Below are positions 34,059 through 46,900 of a DNA stretch of 64,000 nt, one piece after another. Position 1 is the first letter of the stretch. Every line of letters begins with the position of its first letter. Made by a program: the position numbers and the translations under genes. The notes beneath the pieces are model-generated. The model made no database searches. It was not told the DNA's origin and was given only the letters and a program-made list of their open reading frames with translations. The stretch is from Endothia cerciana (Eukaryota; Ascomycota; Sordariomycetes; Diaporthales; Cryphonectriaceae): the NCBI GenBank assembly GCA_026119935.1, contig JALRMH010000024.1, positions 488,218 through 552,217 of the forward strand. Direction: 5' to 3'.

Positions 34059-34669
34059 CTACTCCATCTGGACGACAGCACCCAGCTCCTTCAGGGTCGC
34101 CACAATCTTCTCAGCCTCGTCTTTTGGTACCGATTCCTTCATAGTCTTGGGCGCGCTCTCCACAAACTTCTTGGAGTCCACCAGACTCAACCCCAGCAAG
34201 CTCTTGACCTCCTTGATGACCTTCGGCTTGGCACCCGCGTCGAATGACATCAGCTTCACGCTGAACAGGGTCTTCTCCTGCGCCGCAGCCGGTGCCTCCT
34301 CCTCGGTCTCCGCCGGTGCCGCTGGCGCTGCCGCCGGGGCTGCAGCAGCAAATCCGCCAATGGGCATATCGGGGATATTCAGTCGCGACTGTCGAGATAC
34401 CCAAATTAGCTCTCCGCCCTTGCTCAGGATGTACTCTTTTCTCCCACCTTGAGGCTCGAGACCAAGTCCGCAGTCTCCAGCAGTGTCAATTGGCTGATCT
34501 GATCCACAATCCCGGCAATCTTAGGGTTCGTAGGTGCGGCCGCAGCCTCGGTCGACTGGTGTCGCCTTGCTATTCTCTGCTGGGCGAGCGCGCCCGTGGT
34601 TCGGAGGGAAGTTGCGGATCGAATTTGGCGGGCGCAGCATTGCGCCGCCTGTCTGCAGGAGAGCGACAT
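34059..34669 (-). CDS. mrpl12: mitochondrial large-subunit ribosomal protein bL12m (L7/L12)
   Basis: Stalk protein of the mitochondrial ribosome that recruits translation factors. Two exons, join(34059..34388, 34448..34669), give 183 aa. ATG is at 34669 (MSLSCRQAAQCCARQIRSATS), a basic, Ser/Ala-rich presequence; the open frame extends further upstream, but that part looks like leader. The dimerisation region (about 48-75) joins over the intron as LVSSLK/SRLNIPDMPIGGF. A hinge rich in Ala, Pro and Glu follows. The C-terminal domain has KTLFSVKLMSFDAGAKPKVIKEVK and ends ELGAVVQME, as in bacterial L12. Divergent from midasin, 321 nt apart. Confidence 0.94.
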
Positions 34670-34990
34670 GGCTGCAGGTGTGTTTGGAGGGACCTCGAAG
34701 GGTATTGGGATCGTGTGCGTCGTGTGATGGGCGTACTGGGGCTGGTCTCTCGCGCGGTCAATGACGGGCTCCAGAACTTTTCTAAGCTTGAGGTCGTCCC
34801 TGGCCAATGCTCTGCCGCCCCGGTAGGCCGGTAAATCCGCTTTCCGTTTAGAATCTGCAGGGACAGGGATGACAGCTTAGACCCCTGCCGCTGAGACTTT
34901 ACAGCGGCAGAAAAAAGTCGTTGACCAGAACTGCGACTCGCAAGAACATCAACCAAATTCCGGAACAAGTCTCACGATATCTCGCCGGCC
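34670..34990. promoter_or_regulatory. divergent promoter, mrpl12 / midasin
   Basis: 321 nt between the ATGs of a mitoribosomal protein and the main AAA+ factor of 60S ribosome assembly. It contains a CCAAT near 34803. The short spacing makes a shared promoter likely (inference). Confidence 0.5.
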
Positions 34991-37900
34991 ATGGCGAGTT
35001 TCGATGTGAGCTCGCAGAGGGCGTCTCTCCTGAGCGACGCGACGACGGTGGCATACCTACCACCTGAGTTGCTACACATCATTCGCGACCAGAACCCGAC
35101 AAATCTGCTGGACGCCATCTCACAAGCGGCGCTCGTACCTCGACTTACAGGCCGCATCTACGCCCATTTTGAGCCAGTCTTTGCGGACATTTGCGCTCGA
35201 TGGGTCCTCAATACACAATATGGCAGCTGCAACGACAGCATTATAGCAGCGTTTGCCAGGATACTTCCATTTGCACCGCATCTCTCGGTTTTTCTACATG
35301 ATTATTTCAAGAACCTGACCGTTGGGCCTCGGTCATCTTCACAGGCGCATCTCACTCCGCGTCTCGACCTTGCGGATGCTTCACAATGTCTGAGTGGCGA
35401 TGCTCTTGTGCAGAGACTATTGACGGTATGGCGGCTTCTCAATTTCGATGAGAAGACGTATGCAACTTTGGTGTCGCCTTCTCGGGTGCAAGATCTCTTT
35501 TCGTACCGATCCGGTCCTGTCAGATATTTGGCAATACGAATCTTCTGCCTCCTCCTAAGTGCGTCCGACTTCAAGCTGGAGACCCTGGTCCAGCACCACA
35601 TCCCCGGAGATGAGCCTCTGACTGGAGATTTCGACGGCAAGCTCATAGACTATGCCTTCCTGTCACTATTTGAACACACTCGTGTGGAGGACATACATAA
35701 GCAAATTCTTACAGTCCGGGAACAAACGCTGGCAATGCCTTCTGCTCAGATACCGCCACAAAATCTCACCACCCTCGTTGTCAACTATGGAAAAACAGTC
35801 CTGCCGCGGCCCCATGGTGCGCCGAGCAATCCCTCGTCCCTCGTCGCCACCCCTACGACTCTCCGGAACCTAGAGCATCTCGCAAAGCTCCTGCAGCAGC
35901 CAGAGCCCGTTCTTCTCCATGGACCGTCTGGCGCTGGCAAGACATCGTTGGTGCTCGAGCTGGCCCGGGAGCTTGGCATGGACTCCAGCCTTGTCACGCT
36001 TCATCTAAATGAGCAAACCGACGCCAAGATGCTCATCGGTCTGTACACCACTGGCACGAAGCCGGGCTCTTTTGAATGGCGACCCGGTATCCTGACGACC
36101 GCTGTCAGAGAGGGGCGATGGGTTCTGATAGAGGATCTCGACCGTGCACCTACCGAGGTCATGAGCACTCTACTTCCCCTAATCGAGCGAGGGGAGCTGC
36201 TGATACCGAACCGCGGCGAGCGGATACAAGCACCGAGCAGTTTCCGGATCCTGGCCACTGTGAGGACCTCGCGAGGCATGAATGGTCAGGACAATATCCC
36301 GTCCCTACTTGGGCTGCGGTTCTGGCAATTGTTGCCGGTGCAAAGTATGGTTCAGGATGAACTCCAGGCAGTAATTCGTGAGAAGTATCCTCTATTGCAC
36401 AAGTTTGTCTCAGATCCAATTCTCAAGGTCTTCGAACGGGTCTGCCTCCTGTTGAGTGGACCAGCGTTGGTGTCTGGCACATCGTCGGCATCAGAGCGCC
36501 CGATCAGCTCAAGAGACCTCTTCAAGTGGTGCCGGCGCCTGGAGAGACTCATCGCTGCGACGGGAGCGCAGACGGGAAGCGAGCCCATGACGGAGACGAC
36601 ATACGATGGCATGTTTATGGAGGCCATCGACTGTTTCGCAAGCGGCATCAAAGATTCTCGGGTGCGGGATAAGCTTATACTTCACATTGGAGAGATGATG
36701 GGAAGGTCCGGCCAGCGCGTGGAGCATCATCTCACCATGCACATCCCCAGACTGCAGGAGAGCGAGACGCACTTGACGGTTGGGCGATCAAGGTTGCACA
36801 AAACGAAGCGGCTCAACCGTGTGTCGAAATCGAGGCGGCCATTTGCGCCAACGACGCATGCGAAGAGATTGTTGGAACAAATCGCTGTGGCGGTGGACCT
36901 CAAGGAGCCGGTCTTGCTCGTTGGAGAGACTGGTATCGGAAAGACTACTGTGGTGCAACAGCTCTCAGAGAGCCTGGGCCACAAATTGATCGCTGTGAAT
37001 TTGTCTCAGCAAAGCGAGGTCGGCGATCTATTGGGAGGCTTCAAGCCCATCAATGTGCGTAACCTTGCTGTACCTTTGAAAGAGGATTTTGAGGATCTTT
37101 TTGCGGCGACTGGCATATCGCAGCAGAAGAACCAGAAATATCTTGACAGCATCGGCAAGAATATTGCGAAGGGCAGATGGACGAATGTTGCAAAGCTCTG
37201 GAAACAAGCCCCGCAGATCTTTGATGACATCCTTAAGAAGAAGATCATCGAAGAGCAGAGTCGCGAGCAGGCGAGGGAAACCGGCCAGCCAGCGAAAAAG
37301 CGAAAGACAGAGTCCTCATTACATTCTCTATTGGAGCTCAAGCCTCGGTGGGAGAAGTTCTCGAAGGGCCTGGTGCAGTTTGAGATCCAGCTGTCAGGAG
37401 GATCTGGAGGGTTTGCTTTCGCATTCGTGGAGGGCAACATCGTCAAGGCTGTGAGGAATGGCGACTGGGTACTCTTGGATGAGATTAACCTAGCATCTCC
37501 CGACACTCTGGAGAGCATTGCAGACTTGTTACAATCGGGACCAGATGCCACACCCTCGATCTTATTGTCAGAAACAGGCGAGATCGAGCGGGTACAAGCC
37601 CATCCAGATTTCAGGATCTTTGGAGCGATGAATCCAGCTACAGACGTCGGCAAGAGGGATCTACCACTTGGCTTGCGATCAAGGTTCACAGAGCTTTATG
37701 TGGCAAGCCCGGACAAGGACATCAAGGATCTTGTCGTCATCATCAAATCGTACTTGAGTGGACAAAACTCTCGCGTCGACCAGGCGGCCGATAAAGTCGC
37801 CAACCTATACATGCGCATTAAGGAGCTTTCTGAGGCAAAGGCACTCGTCGATGGAGCGAATGAGGTGCCTCATTTCAGTCTGCGTACCTTGACACGAGTT

Positions 37901-40900
37901 TTAACCTATGTCAATGACGTTGCACCATTCTACGGTCTTGAGAGGTCGCTTTACGAAGGATTTTGTATGGGCTTCCTGACGCTTTTGAGTCGAGACTCGG
38001 AGAAGTTGGTGATGCCACTAATCACAGAGCATTTGTTCGGCAAGGATTCCAGTCGCCTCTTATCAAAGCCGCCCAAATATCCAAACGACGGGCACGAGTA
38101 TGTCAAGTTCACAGACAAGGATGACAATCGAGTCTACTGGCTGCTGAAGGGACCACAGCCTCCAAAAGAACGAACCGACTACATCAGGACACCCTACGTG
38201 GAGCGGAACTTGCTGAACCTGGTCCGAGCTACATCGACAAGGCGATTTCCCATCCTCATCCAGGGACCAACTTCAGCCGGAAAGACAAGTATGATCGAGT
38301 ATCTCGCCGAGTACAGCGGCAACAAGTTCGTGCGTATCAACAATCACGAGCATACGGATTTACAGGAATACTTGGGCACATACATCTCCGGCTCTGATGG
38401 CAAGCTGAAGTTCCAAGAGGGTGTACTCGTGCAAGCGATGCGTCAGGGTCACTGGATAGTCCTTGACGAGCTCAACTTGGCGCCGACCGACATTCTCGAA
38501 GCGCTAAATCGTCTCTTGGACGATAATCGAGAACTTCTCATCCCAGAAACTCAAGAAATCGTGCGACCGCATGAGAATTTTATGCTTTTCGCGACTCAAA
38601 ACCCTCCAGGTCTGTACGGTGGCCGCAAGGTCCTTTCAAGAGCGTTTCGAAATCGTTTTCTAGAGTTGCACTACGACGACATCCCGGAAGACGAGTTGGA
38701 ATATATCCTGCAGAAGCGAAGCATCAATACGGCGCCTTCCGACTGTAGGAGGATCGTGTCCGTGTACAAAGAGCTGTCACGCCTGAGGCAGACCAGCAGG
38801 GTCTTCGAGCAGAAAGACAGCTTTGCAACACTAAGAGATCTGTTCAGATGGGCACTCCGTGACGCAGAAACTCGTGAGGATATTGCAGACAACGGCTTCA
38901 TGCTCCTTGCCGAGCGTGTGAGAAATGACAAAGAACGAGTCGCGGTCAAGGAGGTCGTCGAGACAGTCTTCAAGGTGAAGATCGATCCAGATCAGCTTTT
39001 TGGCAACAAGTTTTCCCGGGTCATGAGACAATCCAGTCTGAAGTACAACAATCAAGGCGTTGTGTGGACAAATGCTATGAAGAGATTGTATATTCTCGTA
39101 TCACAAGCCCTGCAGAACAACGAACCGGTGCTGCTTGTTGGTGAGACCGGCTGTGGCAAGACGACGATCTGCCAGTTGCTTGCCGAGGCCGTTGGCAAGC
39201 AATTGCACATTGTCAACGCCCACCAGAATACGGAGACTGGCGACCTGATCGGGTCGCAGAGACCAGTGCGGAATCGCGGAGCCATTACGGAAGCCCTCAA
39301 GCGCAATCTTGGAGAAGCCCTTCGACAAGTTGGCCAACCCATCGAGGGCAGCATCGATGAGTTGTTGACTCGTTATCACAGTCTTTCTGCAGACGACTTA
39401 GATCGACTTCCAGAAGCTCTCAAGCAGACTGTCCACGCCAACGAGGTTAGGTGCAAAGCTCTGTTCGAATGGTCCGATGGTAGCCTTGTCCAGGCGATGA
39501 AAAACGCTCATTTTTTCCTCCTTGACGAAATCTCTCTTGCAGATGATTCGGTCCTTGAGAGACTCAATTCTGTGCTTGAACCAGGACGAACACTACTTCT
39601 AGCCGAGAAAGGCACCGACGACTCACACGTTCAGGCTGCTGATGGGTTTCAGTTCTTCGCCACCATGAATCCTGGTGGTGACTTTGGCAAGAAGGAGCTA
39701 TCGCCTGCGTTGCGCAACAGGTTTACTGAGATCTGGGTGCCGCCTCTGTCCAACAGGCAAGACATCTTGGATATTGTTGCCAACAAGCTGAAGCCCCATT
39801 TCAAGCCTTTTGCACATATCATTGTCGATTTCTCTTACTGGTTTGGCAAGGCATGCCGCTCCTCAACAGCCACTGCATTCTCCATTCGTGACATCCTTGT
39901 CTGGGTCAATTTCGTCAATCATGCGGAACACATGCAGCCTGTTTTGGCGCTGCTCCATGGTGCTGCTACGGTATTCATCGATACTCTTGGCGCCAATCCC
40001 TCAGCTTTACTTGCCCTGGACCCGAAGACTATGGACGAGCAGAGGCAGAGGTGTCTGTACAAGCTGAATGAGCTGGTTGGCAACGAAATCGATCTGGCGA
40101 CTGCCTACAGGACTGAGCCCCGGCTCATGATTGGCAACGATTTTGTCCAGATCGGTGACTTTTCTGTTCCTCGCTTGTCCGGTGGGCAAGATGATGCGGA
40201 TTTTGCGTTTGACGCGCCAACAACCAAGGTCAATCTGATGCGAGTCATCCGTGCTCTCAATGTTCGCAAGCCGATCCTGCTTGAGGGTAATCCCGGTGTG
40301 GGCAAGACAACGCTCGTCAGTGCTTTAGCAAAGGCCTGCGGTCGACCCCTGACCAGGATCAATCTGTCTGACCAGACTGACCTAATGGACCTGTTTGGTA
40401 CCGACGTGCCGGTCGAAGGCGCAGAAGCAGGCAACTTCGCATGGAGAGATGCGCCTTTTCTGCAAGCCATGCAGAAGGGCGAGTGGGTACTGTTGGACGA
40501 GATGAACCTGGCCTCTCAAGCAGTCCTTGAGGGTCTTAACGCCTGTCTTGATCACCGTGGAGAAGTTTATATTTCGGAACTGGATCAGGTCTTCAAATGC
40601 CATCCAGATTTCAAGCTGTTTGCGGCACAGAATCCACACTCTCAAGGTGGTGGTCGTAAGGGTTTGCCAAGCTCCTTCGTCAACCGGTTCATCGTGGTCT
40701 ATGCGGACGTCTTCACTGAGCAAGATCTGATGCTGATTGCCGGCAAGAGGTACACGAACGTGTCATCTCAAACAATTCAGAAGATGATCAGATTCGTTTC
40801 GAGCCTGGATTACGAGACGTCGATTCGCAAATCATTTGGTTCACATGGGTCTCCTTGGGAGTTCAACCTTCGAGACTCCCTCCGCTGGTTGGGATTGCTT

Positions 40901-43900
40901 GCCTCAGAGGACTCATTGCTGGCATCTGCGCAGGCTTCAGACTTCCTGGACATCATTGTCGCTCAAAGATTCCGTTCTGCAGCCGACAGACAACACATCG
41001 CGCGGCTATTCACAGAGATTTTCGGAGCGCCGCCGCAATCACACAGTCTCTACCACAGCCTCGGTCCCTCTATCTGTCAGGTTGGACTGGCCATGATCGA
41101 ACGCAATGCTTTGTCGCAGCCGAGCCGATTCCCAACTATTAATGCCGTACCTCGGCTTGCGGAGATTGAGTCCGTCTTGATATGTGTCAAGCAAAACCTC
41201 CCCTGCATCCTCGTGGGGCCACCAGGAAGCGGCAAGTCATCTCTGCTTAGCCATATCGCTGCCTCAGTTGGCAGTGAGCTGGTCACCTTCCCTCTCAATG
41301 CAGATGTAGATGCCATGGATCTTGTTGGTGGATTCGAGCAGGCCGACCCGTTGAGAGAGCTTCGTAGTAGTCTTGATGATCTTCGCGAGGCATTGCTAGA
41401 GTTCACATTGTTGCAGCTCCCGCAGGCTCCGTCCGAGACTGCCCTCAGCCTGCTGAGTCTTCTCATCAATTACCAAATCGAGGATGAACTGGCCAAGATC
41501 ATTGCAATCATGCAGGTTTTCGCCTCTGAAGTGCCTGCTGACTCTGTCTTGGGCCAACGCCTGTCCCGTGCCTTCGACCTCCTCCATGCACCGAGGACTC
41601 TGACAAATCCGCGTTTCGAGTGGCTGGATGGTGTCATTGTGCAAGCCATGGAGGCCGGTAAATGGCTCGTCCTTGACAACGCCAATCTTTGCAGCGCATC
41701 AGTTCTCGACAGGTTGAACTCCCTCCTCGAACGCCCTGATGGTTTCCTCAGTATCAACGAGCATAGTGGCCCGGATGGTGAGCCACGGGTCATCAAGCCT
41801 CATCCAGACTTCCGTATTTTCCTCACAATGGATCCTCGGTACGGCGAATTATCCCGGGCCATGCGCAATCGTTCCGTGGAGATCTATTTGGACATCGTAC
41901 AAGTGAAGTCCGAAGATTATTTATCGAGGATCACGAATACCGAGGCTACCTTGGACAGGTATGCCGTTACAACGCGTCTGGCTCGACGATCGTCAGCGAA
42001 CGGGATGGTTGATGTTTCTGCGTTGGCCCTCGACAACCTCAGCCTTGGAGATTCCATGCTGCTGCCGAGATATGAGAAGACGCTTAACAGCCTGTTGTCA
42101 CTGCAAGACGCAGACTCCGTTCAGAATCACCAGAATGTCTCGGCTGCCGTCTCGTATATCAGCTCGCAGAAGGCTGCAACTATCAGACAGGCCGTTCATC
42201 AGCTATACTCGAGTGTCTCGCGGGAGATGTCCGGGAGCGAGATGCTATCTGCTATTCAACCACTTCACACTCTGCATACTCCTCTAGTAGCGATAATGGA
42301 GAAGATACAGCCGGATGCTGCTGAGTGGCTGGGTACCTGCTACGAATACTTCCTTGAAATACAACTCGCTCAGCAGGCCATGCATTCACAGACCCGCGCG
42401 GCCGACAGGACGAAGCCATCATCGTTAAACCGACTCCAGCGATCTCTCGTATCTGGCAACATTGCTTCTGTGTCCAAGGACTCTACAGTCAACGTGGCAG
42501 GGTTTTTGAGCTCCATAATACAGTCAGTGGAGAGCTACATGGAGTCGACTCTCAGGTCTTCAGAATTCGACATAGGTGCAAAATCAGCCATGCGTGCCCT
42601 GCTGCACTATTGGTGGAGGACGCTCACGTTCGTCACCGGTTCTTCCTTCGAAGAAGCTAGGTTTCAAGCTCATCTAAAGCAAGGCGTGGACCTGTTCCAT
42701 TCCATCGTGGCCCACAACAACAGTGACCGGGCTACGCAAATGGTCACCAGTGTCCTAGACAACATTCAAGGTACCTTCACGGTCGGCTTCAAACTGACCA
42801 CCGGGCTAAGTATGGAGACCCTATGGCAGCTCTTGCGCCTAACGCCTATCTCAGATGAAGTTACCTTCTCAGCGATTCAGGAGATGGAGAAGTTAGCTTA
42901 TCGATTCGACGCCATCAAGTGGAAATCCAATGCCAGTGTCGCCGACCTGAGCAAGGCCATCTCATCCCTGGCCGAGGCTTACAGCGTTGTCCGTGGGAAT
43001 GCTGTGGCTGCCGGCGACCTTCTTCAGGCTCTGCAGGGCGAAGTTGACCGTCTCGAATCGAGGGTGGATGAATCTCACGAGGTTGCTCCTTTCTTTGAAG
43101 AGGAATTCGAAATGCTGCGACAGTCATTGGTGGTCCACCGAGCCTCGCACAAATCGTCAGCTTTCACGGACTTGCAGGAGATCGTGGTGCTAGCCAATGT
43201 CCCCACACTCTCGCAGATGCGGCTACACAGCATGGACAATTCGCAGAGACTTCTGCATTCCCTAGGCTACGTCCTCGGTCGATCTTCTGTTTCTCATCCT
43301 TGGTCTGGGCGCATAATGTCCTCGCTTATTCACAAGTATGAGTCTATTTCAGCAGCCAGTCTATACTCTCTTCAGTCTCTAGAGACCGAGCTGCCAGCGA
43401 TGGGTAGGCTTCTGGCAGGCTCCTCGGAAGCAGTGTCAGCAGACCCAGTCGCCTGCCTCAACCAGCTGCTTTGGCATCTGATGCGCGAAGTCTTCAATGC
43501 GCTTTGCCTGCTTGAGAGCTTCGTCTCCTTGTACGAACAGCTGTCCCGCAACCTCGGAACTGTGTCAGTCAAAGAGCATGGATTAGCCTTTGATAATCAA
43601 GCTTCTGCTGGGTTTAAGCCTGATATTCCCTCACACCTCAAATTAGCTGTCGATCAACACTTCATACCAGCAGTCATTGCGCTTGTGGCATCCGAGAAGT
43701 CTACATCTCAGAAGGCCGGGCTTTCTTCGATTGCGTGGGCACACTTCGCGGTTGGATGCATGGAACTCTACGTTCCTGACAAGATATTTGACCCATACTT
43801 GAGGGCTCAGACGGAGCGAGACTACCATGAAGACCTTTTGATGGTTTTGAGGCGTAAATGGCAAGCTTTGTCCGCATTCGAGTCAGCTTTCACCGGACGA

Positions 43901-46900
43901 GATTCCAATTTACGGTCTGAGCTGCTGCGGCAAGAGATCGAGAATCTAGGCGAGCCGCCATCAGCTACGGTTACCATCTACCGTAGGTCCAGTACTGACT
44001 TGGTGCGTCTGCAAGGCGAGTTCAGCAATGTCCTGAATGCTGTGATGAAGAGCGGCATTCTCTCCTCGCTCTATCAGTACATCGCTAGCCCGTCTGAGAC
44101 CGGAGCTCAAGAAGTGCAGCTCATCCAGGACAACATTCTCCATCTCATTGAGCGACTGACGACGCGCTTCCCCGCCTACGAGGACTTAACGGTGCCTCTT
44201 GTGACAATTATACGCTCTCTGCAAGTTGGCCTCTCATTGAGCACGGTCCGTGACCCCCTTCACGAGTCTGATTCTCAGTCCGCTTGGCTTCTTGATGCGA
44301 CTCCACTCCTAGGAGGCTCTCTTCTCAACCCAGAAACGGTGCCGCCTTTCCAAAGTCTTGAGTTCCTGTCTTGCCTCGGCGTATTGGTCGGCGTCGAAGG
44401 GATCGAAAGCCTTGACAGCCATCTCCGGGGCAAACTCGCAGCATCGCTTCATTACTTCTACGAGGAATGGAGCAAGAGACTCGATGAGGACAAGAGGCAG
44501 GACGCAGCCAAGAATAGCTTGTACCGCTATAAGGGTGGTTTCGAAGATGAGGAGGAGGCTGACCAGCAAAATTTCAACGAGTTGTTCCCCGACTACGAGA
44601 CAGAGATTGCCGCCGACTCGACATTGGCAAAGGACGTTGGCCATGCTGCTCGCAGCTTGGCGTTGAAGCTCGCAGAACGGCATCAAAAGATCTTTCTCCG
44701 ATCCCAAGACACTCTACATGGCCTAGTAAACTTGTGTAAAGCGGTCGGACGCAAGGTCTCAAGTGGGCCTTCAGACTCAGCAAATCTTGATGCTGTACGA
44801 GATCGAGCTCTGCTGCCTACGACACTACTTGTTCTGGACGAGAAGCTGAACAGTTTCAATTCGAGTACGACTTCCGCTAGCTACAACTTCTATACGAGCT
44901 CTAATCTTTTCGAGGCTCGAAAGCTGGTCACTCTTGTCCACTCCATCCGCCTGCGCTTTAAAGCACTACAGGCCATCGATGAGATCGCGCATCTGCAGCC
45001 TCTCGCGGATGTCATCGGCGCCTGCGACCACGTTCTTGAGCTCAGCCATACAGATCCTCTGGCAAAGATAATCAACCGCGTCGAGAAACTTCATGCATTT
45101 GTCTATGAGTGGCAGTTTGGCGGTTGGGCTAGTCACGTCCATGGCGCCCTGGATCTCTACAACAAGTTGACGGAAATAACTGTTAGCTGGCGCCGTCTTG
45201 AGCTGTCAACGTGGGCTAAGCTCTTTGATCAGGAGGTGGACAAGTGTCAGAGCGATGCCAAGTCTTGGTGGTTCGTGGCCTACCACGCAGTGATCGCCAT
45301 ACCGATGTCAAAGCTCGAGTTGGGTCATAACCTCAAGGATTATTCAATACAGCTGATGAGCGACCTTGAGATGTTCTTCTCAGAGGCAGTGTTAGGAGAG
45401 TTCGACAGCCGTCTCCAATTGCTGCGTCAGCTAAGCCAGCAAGTCGGGCTCCTGACAATGGACTATGAGGCACTTGGCGTCATACACAATGCACTCCTGA
45501 ACTTCATCTCGATGTACAGCCGATACGAAAGCAAGGTTGCCGAGACAATACAAAAGGGCCGGGCATCGATTGAGAAGAACATGAAGGATGTCCTGCTGCT
45601 TGCAAGCTGGAAGGACACTAACATCGCCGCTCTGCGGGAGAGTGCTCGGAAGTCTCACCAGAAGTTGTTTAGACTTGTCAGAAAATTCCGGGCTGTCCTC
45701 GGCCAACCAATGAGATTGGTTATAGATCAAGGTCTTCCGGATGAGCAATACCCAAGCCAAAAGAAGGCAGGAAATCCAGTCCTGATTCTACCGCAGGCAA
45801 ACGAAGCAGCAGTCTCCGTGTGCCGACAGCTGATCCCAGGTTGGTCTGAGGACGCACACACCAAGCGCCTCTCCGACGCCGGCAGAATCATCAGCATCAT
45901 GGAAAAGGCCTCACAGCTACCAGAGACCAGCATACCTGCAGCGGGCATAATCGACACCTTCGTCTCGGATACTAAGTCTGCAATGGCTTCGTTGAGTAAG
46001 GAGACGCCCGCATTCCTGACCGATGAGAACAAGGAACAGGTCAAGCATCTCAAGACCAGAAAAGTCCGCTTGTTCGAAGAGACCGTCAAGGCCATTCGAA
46101 CTATGGGCTTCACTCGCAACCTCAATGAGGCACATTTGCGAAATCAGAAGCAACTCGCAGTCGTGCTAGCGAAGGCGCGCCACTTACCTTCCGAGCAAGA
46201 CTCGGCTTTAGCAGAGACGGAGTACTGCTTTCACAAAGTCCTTGACCTGGCACCCACGGTCAGGAACTCCATGCATAACCATCACGGTGACCTGACAAAT
46301 GAGGTCGTGCGGCGCAGCATGGGCTACATGGAAGGCATTCTCCATGTGCTGATTCAACAGCATCAGTGCCTCGCTGACAACCACCATCTTCTACAATCGC
46401 TGGACGCGGGTCTTGCCAGTCTACAAGCGCTCACTTCCTCCCGCCAGTCCGACACTCTGACAGTCACGCGGCAGAGGTCAAATCATGATCGAGTCCTGCG
46501 CTGGCTCACGCCTGTCCTGGATTTTGGTCTCCATCTCTTAGAAGTGCATGCTAAACTGGGCAGGCTGGACAACAGTGCCGTTCAAGCGGTGCTGCGGGAT
46601 TGGCTCATGGATTTTATCAAACTCCAATCCAAATCTGAATCCAGCCAGAAGCTTCCGCCCGGGTTCGTGACGAATGCTCAACTACAGCTGCGCGACGAGC
46701 TGGAAGAGAAGCTGGCCAACTTTGAAGCAGCCCTTCAGATCCTCGGATCAGAACGACCGGATCTCGCATTCATCTTCCAACAGCTTCAGCTTTGGGCATC
46801 AATCACGGTGTCCGGCGTCAATGAAATCATGAAGATTGACGACGCCCAGGTCTTCTTCGACATTGTGCTTAACCTGTCCAAGATGGTGCTTGATGCCGTG

